A DNA stretch of 6,900 bases from an uncultured Spirochaetia bacterium (lineage in GTDB: Bacteria; Spirochaetota; UBA6919): positions 1-6,900 of the forward strand of contig CAJXGR010000166.1 in assembly GCA_913053665.1 (NCBI GenBank), read 5' to 3'. The position numbers and the translations under genes are program-made. Below the pieces are notes generated by a model. It saw nothing but the letters and a program-made list of their open reading frames with translations. It was not told the origin of the DNA and did not search any database. This document shows, piece after piece, positions 1 through 5,715 of the stretch. The number at the start of each line of letters is the position of its first letter. The first letter of the stretch is position 1.

Positions 1-170
1 AGTATTACTTTTAATGGCAAAACGGAATGGAGAGCTTTCTATAATTCTTTAGCAATGCCTTATTTTTTCCTTTGCTTGCCACTCCCCCCCATAGATTTCT
101 TTTAAAGCCTTAACCAGATGTTCTTTAGCATGATAATAGTCTATAATCCGCTGTGCGTGGGCAAACAGTC

Positions 171-201
171 GTTTTTTAGTGTGTTGATCTTCTTGATCAG
201 C
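171..201 (+). repeat. Dispersed repeat motif, left copy (31 bases)
   Basis: This segment aligns with 6581-6611. Both begin with GTTTT, share the identical 13-mer GTGTGTTGATCTT (179-191 and 6590-6602), and end in ATCAGC, with a few mismatches and one-base shifts between. The left copy overlaps the transposase remnant on the opposite strand. It also contains most of the first terminator-like hairpin. Confidence 0.45.
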
Positions 202-210
202 ACGCTTTTT
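179..210 (+). terminator. Intrinsic terminator-like hairpin 1
   Basis: Positions 179-189 pair with 195-205, an 11-pair stem with two G-U wobbles (180/204 and 184/200), around a five-base loop at 190-194. Five T follow at 206-210. This is the classical rho-independent layout on the plus strand, but no plus-strand gene ends just upstream in the window. Its position inside the transposase remnant leaves open that it is a chance palindrome of coding sequence. Confidence 0.5.
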
Positions 211-213
211 CAC

Positions 214-250
214 ACTCCTCGCAGAGGATTATCCCTTGCGGGGAGTTTTT
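214..250 (+). terminator. Intrinsic terminator-like hairpin 2
   Basis: Positions 214-224 pair with 236-246 (A-C-T-C-C-U-C-G-C-A-G against its partner, with G-U wobbles at 219/241 and 224/236). After a bulged A225, two more G-C pairs (226/235, 227/234) close a small loop. The stem is much more GC-rich than its surroundings and is followed by TTTTT (246-250). It lies only four bases after hairpin 1, so the two make a tandem pair acting on plus-strand transcription entering from the left. Confidence 0.6.
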
Positions 251-349
251 CACCGCTAAGGTTTTCTTGAACAAATAGAAATATTGTTCTACCCATAAAT
301 TAGAGTGATATGATCCATATAAAGCCAAGTTGAACATGTCCAACCATTC

Positions 350-370
350 AAACGCATCGGTGCGTTTTTT
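350..370 (+). terminator. Intrinsic terminator, AAACGCA-TCGG-TGCGTTT
   Basis: A perfect seven-pair stem (350-356 with 361-367) closes a TCGG tetraloop and runs into six T (365-370). It is the last element before the sensor-kinase leader and would block readthrough from the left. The 17 bases at 351-367 recur exactly at 6751-6767, where the T tail is reduced to three. Confidence 0.65.
351..367. repeat. 17-base palindromic repeat, left copy
   Basis: AACGCATCGGTGCGTTT is identical to 6751-6767. With equal base composition, a rough count of position pairs in 6.9 kb gives about 0.001 expected 17-base matches, so the recurrence is unlikely to be chance. It is probably a genome-wide hairpin/terminator unit or one end of a repeat element. 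Confidence 0.6.
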
Positions 371-447
371 AGAAAACTCATTTTTTATATATTTTGTTCA
401 CTTTTATTGATATAACATTTATGATTACTTTTACGAAAAACTGCATT

Positions 448-452
448 TGGAG
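448..452 (+). promoter_or_regulatory. Ribosome binding site deciding the kinase start
   Basis: TGGAG lies seven bases before the ATG at 460. The upstream in-frame options (TTG 394, ATG 421) have no Shine-Dalgarno match. ATG 460 also places a clean signal peptide at the very N-terminus. Confidence 0.7.
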
Positions 453-459
453 AAATCAG

Positions 460-3400
460 ATGAGCCAATCGATCTGTAGAGCAATCCTTCTAATTAGTCT
501 CACACTCGTGATTATCCTATTCACAAGCTCTCTTTTTGCTATAGAACCAGTTATTCTTAAAAATACAATAGGTAAATACCAACTAGGAAATTACTTAGAA
601 TATCTTGAAGATAAAGAGAAAATCTGGACTATAAAGGATGTCACATCAGATAAACTCTCCAAACAGTTTGTCAAAAGCGATAAGAAAATACTCAGTTTTG
701 GTTTTACTGGTTCAGCCTATTGGATACGTTTCACAGTAAAAAACCGTTTAGATAAAGAACACAAGTGGTATCTTGAGATCAATAATCCACACATCGATCA
801 AATAGACTTATATATCCCCAAAAAAGATAATCTATACATCAATAGAACAGCAGGAGGTAATTTTCCATACTCTGAGAGAGAAATCAAGCATAGAAACGTA
901 GTCTTTTACTTAACAGGAACTCCTAATGAGCAAAAAACCTATTACATTCGCTTTGAAACTAACGGTTCTATGATTCTCCCACTTATAATGTGGTCCCCTT
1001 TAGATTTTTTAGAACATGCTACCTATGAATATATTGCGTTTGGCCTGTTCTACGGAATCTTTTTAGTTATGATATTTTATAATCTTTTTTTATATCTTTC
1101 TATAAGAGATCTAAGTTACCTAAATTATGTAATATACATTTTTTGGTTGATAACATTTAGTCTTGTACTTGATGGAATAATTGTTCAGTATCTGCCGTTT
1201 GAATTAGTTTTTTGGATCAACAAAAAAGGAACCTTAATAGTTTTTTTTATTTTTATCTGGATATTGCAATTCACACGCTCATTTTTAAATGTAACTAGGC
1301 AGGATCTTACACTATATAGAATTATCTTATTTTGTACCTTTTTAGGTATTTTAGGAATTCTAATATCACTATTTTTAAGCAATTATATTATCCTTCAATT
1401 TGCTTCTATATTTGGATTGATTACTGTTTGTATAGTGATTTTGGCAGGGTTTCTCCGTCTTAGAAAAGGATATAGACCAGCACGTTATTTTTTAATCGCT
1501 TGGTTTATACTTGTTATAGGAATTTTAGCTTTAGGATTGAGAGTTCTTGGTCTCTTACCCGATAATATATTCACTCTTCATGCTATGAAATTAGGTTCAG
1601 TCATAGAAGTAATCCTTCTTTCCCTTGCTTTGGCTGATAGGATCAACATTATGAAGCGTGAAAAAGAAAACGCTCAGGCTGAGGCTATTGACAACCTCCA
1701 CAATGCAGATCAGCTTAAGGATGAGTTTTTGGCTAAGACATCTCACGAGCTGAGAACACCTATTAGTGGTATTATTGGGATTGCTGAATCTCTAATTGAT
1801 GGTGTTACAGGAAAACTCCCCGATAAAACTATTGCCAATCTCTCTATGATTATGATAAGTGGGAATAGACTTTCTTATTTGATTAATGATATCCTTGATA
1901 TCTCAAAACTAAAGTATAAGGATATTGTACTACAAATCAAACCTTTAGATATCAAAACGATTGTCGATGTGGTACTCACTCTTTCAAGACCTCTTGTTGG
2001 GAAAAAGCCTTTGACACTCATCAATTCGATCGACTCTAGCCTAGCTATAGTTGCTGCAGACGAAAACAGACTCCAACAAATCTTGCATAACCTGATTGGC
2101 AATGCGATTAAGTTTACCAAGTCAGGTCAGGTTGAAGTATCAGCTCAATTAACTGAAAACATGGGTAGGAACAAGGTTACCTCGCCCCTACATGAATATA
2201 TAGCTGTTACAGTCTACGATACAGGTATAGGTATACCAGAAGATAAGTTTAACACAATATTTCAAACGTTTGAACAGGTGGATGCCTCTATCACAAGAGA
2301 ATATGGTGGAACTGGTTTAGGATTATCTATTACCAAAAAACTTGTAGAACTTCACGGTGGTAATATAACCGTACAATCTAAAGTAGGAGAAGGTTCCAGC
2401 TTTTCATTTACCCTCCCTGCTTCTTTAGAAAGCAAACCGATTCAAATTGTTCCGACTCGCGGTATAGCTCAAGTTATAGATGTCAATGAGCTCATTGAAC
2501 CAGTGAGTGAGACTGGAATAACAGATGGGAAACAGTGTAAAATCCTTGCTGTAGATGATGATCCAGTTAATCTTCAGGTTGTTACTAATCTTCTTTCTCT
2601 TCAGAATTATTCTGTGACTGGGGTTTTGAGCGGGGTGGAGGCTCTTAGTGCTATTGAGAAAGATGATTTCAATCTAATTCTTCTCGATATTATGATGCCC
2701 AAAATGAGTGGTTATGATGTCTGTAAGAAGCTTAGAGAAAGATATTCAGCCAATGAGCTTCCTATTATCCTGTTGACGGCTAAGAACCAGGTTTCTGATC
2801 TTGTGGAGGGCTTGGACGCAGGAGCTAATGATTATCTCACAAAGCCAATCTCAAAAGGAGAACTTTTAGCTCGGATTAAAACTCATACTGAGAATGCTTC
2901 TTTTTATATTAAGCTCAAGGAATTAAATGAAAACCTTGATCACTTAATGAGGGAATTCTCAAGGTTAACCACTAAAATCCATAATTCACTAAAAAATAAG
3001 CTGGAATCAACCCGTAATTTCTTAAATGAATATCTTAAAGCCCCGGAGGAATCAGCTGACAATCTAACGATTATAAGTCAATTACTGGCTCATTGTAGTT
3101 CTGAGAGTAATAACATTTTATTTGTCCTTCAGAATACGGAATGCACAATTGAAAAGCTTTTACAGGAACTTGAAATGCGTGCAGAACTAACTTTAACGAT
3201 TCACCAAATTAATTATACTTTTCACAAACAAAATCTAATTCAAGATCACATTTTCCACCCAGAAAAAGTACAAAATATACTTGATGTTTATACTGAATTA
3301 CTCAATAATATAGTTAAACATTCCTCTGCAAGTAAGGTTGACATTGCTATTGATCAAAATGAAAGTCAGTTTACCTTATCTATTAAGGATGATGGCGTCG

Positions 3401-3576
3401 GTTTTGATTATTCCAAAGAAAAAAATAAAAGCAATTCATATGGCCTTAAGCTCTTAGAACAACTCACCCAACAAGCGAATACCACTTTAAGCTTTAAAAC
3501 CTCTCCTGATAGGGGAACTTTTGCTCAGCTTATCGTGAAAATAAATGACTCACCTGATCAAATAGTAAGTAATTAA
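460..3576 (+). CDS. 7TMR-DISM hybrid histidine kinase with second, NarX/DegS-like kinase module
   Basis: This is an inner-membrane sensor kinase of 1038 residues. ATG 460 is preferred because of its ribosome binding site. Domains in order: signal peptide 1-27 (cleavage after SLFA); periplasmic 7TMR-DISMED2-like domain about 35-180; 7TMR-DISM seven-helix region about 190-393; short coiled coil 394-425; HisKA with the H-box SHELRTP (H429); HATPase with N-box N544/N548, G1 DTGIG 587-591 and G2 GGTGLG 616-621; receiver with acidic D699-D701, phosphoacceptor D743, T773 and K795; helical linker; then a second HATPase with N950, DDGVGFD 977-983, YGL 994-996 and RGT 1018-1020. That last module has the N-IVKH and DDGxGFD signature of HPK7-class (NarX/DegS) kinases, not of the first module. 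The likeliest matching H-box is KIHNSLKNKL, H841 followed by Asn instead of the usual acidic residue. The response regulator gene begins 128 bases downstream on the same strand and is the probable partner. The stimulus is unknown; DISMED2 domains are thought to bind carbohydrate-like ligands. Confidence 0.9.
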   Translation: MSQSICRAILLISLTLVIILFTSSLFAIEPVILKNTIGKYQLGNYLEYLEDKEKIWTIKDVTSDKLSKQFVKSDKKILSFGFTGSAYWIRFTVKNRLDKEHKWYLEINNPHIDQIDLYIPKKDNLYINRTAGGNFPYSEREIKHRNVVFYLTGTPNEQKTYYIRFETNGSMILPLIMWSPLDFLEHATYEYIAFGLFYGIFLVMIFYNLFLYLSIRDLSYLNYVIYIFWLITFSLVLDGIIVQYLPFELVFWINKKGTLIVFFIFIWILQFTRSFLNVTRQDLTLYRIILFCTFLGILGILISLFLSNYIILQFASIFGLITVCIVILAGFLRLRKGYRPARYFLIAWFILVIGILALGLRVLGLLPDNIFTLHAMKLGSVIEVILLSLALADRINIMKREKENAQAEAIDNLHNADQLKDEFLAKTSHELRTPISGIIGIAESLIDGVTGKLPDKTIANLSMIMISGNRLSYLINDILDISKLKYKDIVLQIKPLDIKTIVDVVLTLSRPLVGKKPLTLINSIDSSLAIVAADENRLQQILHNLIGNAIKFTKSGQVEVSAQLTENMGRNKVTSPLHEYIAVTVYDTGIGIPEDKFNTIFQTFEQVDASITREYGGTGLGLSITKKLVELHGGNITVQSKVGEGSSFSFTLPASLESKPIQIVPTRGIAQVIDVNELIEPVSETGITDGKQCKILAVDDDPVNLQVVTNLLSLQNYSVTGVLSGVEALSAIEKDDFNLILLDIMMPKMSGYDVCKKLRERYSANELPIILLTAKNQVSDLVEGLDAGANDYLTKPISKGELLARIKTHTENASFYIKLKELNENLDHLMREFSRLTTKIHNSLKNKLESTRNFLNEYLKAPEESADNLTIISQLLAHCSSESNNILFVLQNTECTIEKLLQELEMRAELTLTIHQINYTFHKQNLIQDHIFHPEKVQNILDVYTELLNNIVKHSSASKVDIAIDQNESQFTLSIKDDGVGFDYSKEKNKSNSYGLKLLEQLTQQANTTLSFKTSPDRGTFAQLIVKINDSPDQIVSN

Positions 3577-3607
3577 TCTTTTATATCACTTCTACACCGC
3601 AAATAAC

Positions 3608-3704
3608 GACTATAGTCATTTCTTTTTATTAAAAAGCAAAAAAAATCCTGTTCTGTATTAAATCAATACAAACAATTTTATTGCATTTGTTACATTAGTT
3701 ACAT
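3608..3704 (+). promoter_or_regulatory. Dyads and direct repeat upstream of the response regulator
   Basis: The gap between kinase and regulator (3577-3704) contains a perfect 10-base palindrome GACTATAGTC (3608-3617), an AT-only hairpin CTTTTT-ATT-AAAAAG (3622-3636), an inverted repeat TGTATT-N5-AATACA (3654-3670), and a direct repeat of GTTACAT with a nine-base period (3689-3695, 3698-3704) ending at the start codon. No GC-rich stem with a T tail is present, so no terminator separates the two genes. Such sites could be operators for the regulator itself, or a promoter region, but I cannot name convincing -35 and -10 boxes. The repeats are directly visible; the function is inference. Confidence 0.35.
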
Positions 3705-4373
3705 ATGAAAGAAAATGGGGTCAATCCAAAAGACTATATTAAAGTCTGCATTATCGATGATGATGTGCTCTACAGGGATTCTATCAAAAATATTATATTA
3801 AAAGATAGTAGGATTCGTATTTATGGGGAATATAGTTCAGCCATTCCATTTATCAGTCAGCTAAATAATCCTTTTTTACCAGATGTATGTCTCATAGATA
3901 TTGTGCTACCTGAAATGTCCGGTGTAGAGTGTGGTAGATTGATTAAAGCCAAAAAATCGGATATTCATATTATTTTAATGACAGCCTACCCTAGTCCTGA
4001 ATCACTTGCAGCAGCAAAGCAAATCAATGCAGACTATATTCAAAAAGGCACTGTAGGAGAAGTTTTAATGGATAAAATTATAACCAATATCAACTCAAAA
4101 AGAGAGCATTTTCTCTCTATTAGTCGTTCTGAAGAGAAATATAACAAAGCGGCCATGAAAGTCATTAAACAGTTTGATGATATGCAAAAGAATCTTTCAA
4201 AATTATCAAAATCGCAAAAGGAAGTCCTAAAACTGAGAAAAGAGAATAAATCAATCAATGAAATCGCTCAGATACTGGAAATGACTGCTGGTACAGTCGC
4301 TACTCATCTCAACAGAGGACTCAAAAAGCTGGAGATTCCTAATTTATTAGAATATTTAGATATGGAAGATTAA
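3705..4373 (+). CDS. NarL/FixJ-type response regulator (REC plus LuxR-type HTH)
   Basis: A cytoplasmic DNA-binding response regulator of 222 residues, a normal length for the family. The receiver (about 12-128) has the acidic cluster D18-D20, phosphoacceptor D65 in CLIDIVLPEMSG, T93 in LMTAY and K114. A charged, probably helical linker (about 129-165) follows. The C-terminal helix-turn-helix (about 167-212) reads LSKSQKEVLKLRKENKSI, then NEIAQILEMTAGTVATHL, the LuxR/GerE pattern; a sigma-70 region 4-like reading of this helix-turn-helix is the alternative. It lies downstream of the hybrid kinase, whose last module is of the class that normally phosphorylates such regulators. No Shine-Dalgarno sequence precedes ATG 3705: the upstream bases are the repeat GTTACATTAGTTACAT. 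No other in-frame start preserves the receiver, so translation may be leaderless, coupled or weak. Regulatory targets are unknown; the downstream envelope genes are candidates only by position. Confidence 0.88.
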   Translation: MKENGVNPKDYIKVCIIDDDVLYRDSIKNIILKDSRIRIYGEYSSAIPFISQLNNPFLPDVCLIDIVLPEMSGVECGRLIKAKKSDIHIILMTAYPSPESLAAAKQINADYIQKGTVGEVLMDKIITNINSKREHFLSISRSEEKYNKAAMKVIKQFDDMQKNLSKLSKSQKEVLKLRKENKSINEIAQILEMTAGTVATHLNRGLKKLEIPNLLEYLDMED

Positions 4374-4408
4374 CAATCATTAAAACCGTGAATCATACAA
4401 AATATCAT

Positions 4409-4464
4409 TTGGTTGAAGAGGGGAACCACTTGGCTGAAGGATGAATAACCTGAAGCCATGTTTT
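4409..4464 (+). terminator. Double hairpin after the regulator gene, probable weak terminator
   Basis: Hairpin A pairs TGGTT (4410-4414) with AACCA (4424-4428) around a purine-rich loop. Hairpin B pairs 4431-4440 with 4449-4458: TGGCT/AGCCA, then two adjacent G-A oppositions (positions 4436-4437 against 4452-4453), then AGG/CCT, with an eight-base loop. TGTTTT follows at 4459-4464. The two left arms are related (TTGGTTGAAG, TTGGCTGAAGG). The T tail is poor, so this may be a weak terminator of the signalling operon or a structured leader of the next gene. Confidence 0.45.
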
Positions 4465-4494
4465 AATATAAATCATATTTATTAGAGTAGCAAA

Positions 4495-5589
4495 ATGAAA
4501 CCGTTTTTTTTCGATAAAACATACAAGATGAAGTGTATGGATCCTTCAGCAAAGAGATTAACTAAACTTTACCTAGTTTTTGCACTCATATTCTTTTTGT
4601 TTTTTCCCCCAGGAACCGCTTCCACTCAAGAAAAACAACCTGTACGGATCCTGACCCTAGATCTCGTCAATGAAACCCCTGGACGCGGCATTTTTGAATT
4701 AGGTGATATCTCAAATGAACCTTGGGTTCGTGAAAAAAATTATCAGATTATCCCTAGGAGTAAGGTTAAAAAAGTAATCACTGATATGAAAATTAAGCCC
4801 TCCCAGCTCAACGATCTTGATATCGTTATTGAAATAGGGAAAGCAGTAAATGCTGATGTTGTAGTTTTTGGTTCATATAAAAGTGACAAAATTGGTAACC
4901 TTATAGTAGTTATAAAATATGCTGATGTAAAAAAAGGAGAGATTGCAAGTGAGTCAAAATATAAAGGAAAAACCGTAAATATAAGCTTAGATGACTTTAT
5001 CATTAATGTGGATAAAATTATAAAGAACTCTGATAATGTGGATAAAGTTATAAAGAACTCTGAACAAGTTCCAGACGACTCTGAAGCTGATTCAATAGAA
5101 AGAGAGCACTCTGTAGGTTTACGACTAGGCTATCCCTTTATTTTCGGTCGTCTTGGAGATGCTGTGTCCTCTAACTTTCTATACTTCTCAATCTTCTGGA
5201 GAAACAACTTATTTACTGAAAACCTATTTTATGAGTTTGAAATCGGCTATTTTGCTTATAAAGACAAAGCCACTTTAGTAGGAGGATCCACTACAGGACA
5301 CAATTTCCCTATTACTGTTGCCGCACTATATCAATTTGAGCTTACCGACAGGCTTACGTTATATCCTAAAGTGGGATTGGGATATATGCTATCTGCCATC
5401 TCAACAGAATTTTTGGGAAGTGGGATGTCATCTTATCTTTTGGGGAAAGTTGGACTGGAAGTCGATTTTAAACTAAGCAATTCTTTTTCTATTATACTCG
5501 AAAACCCTTTATTCATTGCTGCGGAAGTAGAAGGCTTTGACATCAGTTTTTTTTACATTCCCAATCTCGGTGTCAGATATGCTTTTTGA
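4495..5589 (+). CDS. Exported CsgG/TolB-N-like domain fused to an outer-membrane beta-barrel
   Basis: The 364-residue product starts with a long basic N-terminus, a hydrophobic stretch at about 26-38 and a probable signal-peptidase site near GTAS (40-43). Residues 49-165 look like the alpha/beta fold of CsgG/TolB-N-type periplasmic domains: VRILTLDLVNE, then YQIIPRSKVKKVI, then IGKAVNADVVVFGSY (114-128) and a final strand pair around VVIKYADVKKGE. Residues 171-190 are a duplicated decapeptide. From about 206 to the end there are alternating strands rich in Gly, Tyr and Phe (VGLRLGYPF, FEFEIGY-type segments, YPKVGLGYML, NLGVRYAF), ending in Phe as outer-membrane barrels do; this suggests roughly eight strands. 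Start choice is uncertain: ATG 4495 has only a weak GAG upstream; ATG 4528 and 4537 also keep the signal peptide and would remove a run of eight T (4504-4511). No specific function is recognised; a periplasm-to-outer-membrane anchor is plausible. Confidence 0.75.
   Translation: MKPFFFDKTYKMKCMDPSAKRLTKLYLVFALIFFLFFPPGTASTQEKQPVRILTLDLVNETPGRGIFELGDISNEPWVREKNYQIIPRSKVKKVITDMKIKPSQLNDLDIVIEIGKAVNADVVVFGSYKSDKIGNLIVVIKYADVKKGEIASESKYKGKTVNISLDDFIINVDKIIKNSDNVDKVIKNSEQVPDDSEADSIEREHSVGLRLGYPFIFGRLGDAVSSNFLYFSIFWRNNLFTENLFYEFEIGYFAYKDKATLVGGSTTGHNFPITVAALYQFELTDRLTLYPKVGLGYMLSAISTEFLGSGMSSYLLGKVGLEVDFKLSNSFSIILENPLFIAAEVEGFDISFFYIPNLGVRYAF
5005..5064 (+). repeat. Tandem 30-base duplication inside the beta-barrel gene
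   Basis: Copies at 5005-5034 and 5035-5064 differ at two positions (5017/5047 and the last base). They encode NVDKIIKNSD and NVDKVIKNSE in the linker between the periplasmic domain and the barrel (residues 171-190). The period is a multiple of three, so copy number can change without a frameshift. Confidence 0.85.
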
Positions 5590-5607
5590 GAGAGAGAATT
5601 TTATAGT

Positions 5608-5630
5608 AGGGATTTGATTTATCAAACCCT
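5608..5630 (+). terminator. Stem-loop between beta-barrel gene and FN3 gene
   Basis: AGGG (5608-5611) pairs with CCCT (5627-5630), and TTTGA (5613-5617) with TCAAA (5622-5626), leaving a bulged A5612 and a four-base loop. It lies 19 bases after the stop codon. No T run follows, so it would be a poor intrinsic terminator; it may instead stabilise the message end. Confidence 0.35.
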
Positions 5631-5631
5631 G

Positions 5632-5715
5632 ATGAGTTCATTTATTTAAAACGAGGTATTTGTTATGATTAAAAGAATCTTTCCATTTAAACTTTTGACC
5701 CTTCTTTTTTTGCTA
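5632..5715 (+). repeat. Leader/signal-peptide direct repeat, first copy
   Basis: These 84 bases match 6817-6900 at 83 positions, the only difference being T5660 against C6845. The segment covers 33 bases of leader with the GAGG ribosome binding site (5653-5656), the start codon and 17 codons. The match begins sharply at 5632, and its right end is cut by the window edge. Confidence 0.97.

Larger units (their letters stand above)
49..228 (-). pseudogene. Transposase remnant, ISKra4/UPF0236-like
   Basis: A 59-codon open stretch on the minus strand lies between in-frame stops at 229-231 and 49-51. About 20 residues in, it reads RLFAHAQRIIDYYHAKEHLV, followed by KALKEIYGG. The D-Y-Y-H-A-x-x-H-L motif resembles the second catalytic aspartate region of DDE transposases of the ISKra4 and related families, in which the aspartate precedes a His-Ala-x-x-His-Leu helix. 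Family members are several hundred residues long, so this is only a small internal piece, closed by stops on both sides and without a credible start. I see no terminal inverted repeats or target duplication. A run of seven C (84-90, plus strand) lies inside it and may mark a frame slip, but neither alternative frame downstream continues convincingly. The family assignment is from memory of the motif and is moderate at best; that it is a broken mobile-element gene is more secure. Confidence 0.5.

Noticed and set aside
84..90. C7 tract as a phase-variation switch
   Set aside because: It lies in a decayed transposase fragment, and neither frame shift restores a convincing protein.
394..459. N-terminal extension of the kinase from TTG 394 or ATG 421
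   Set aside because: Neither start has a ribosome binding site and both bury the signal peptide; ATG 460 has TGGAG at seven bases.
1..460. tRNA or other known RNA gene in the left flank
   Set aside because: Hairpins are present but no cloverleaf, T-loop or anticodon arm; T tails indicate terminators instead.
1185..2120. Antisense open frames opposite the kinase
   Set aside because: Short, without family resemblance, and explained by the strongly constrained coding strand.
4040..5003. Antisense open frames opposite the regulator and beta-barrel genes
   Set aside because: Low-complexity translations without motifs or ribosome binding sites.
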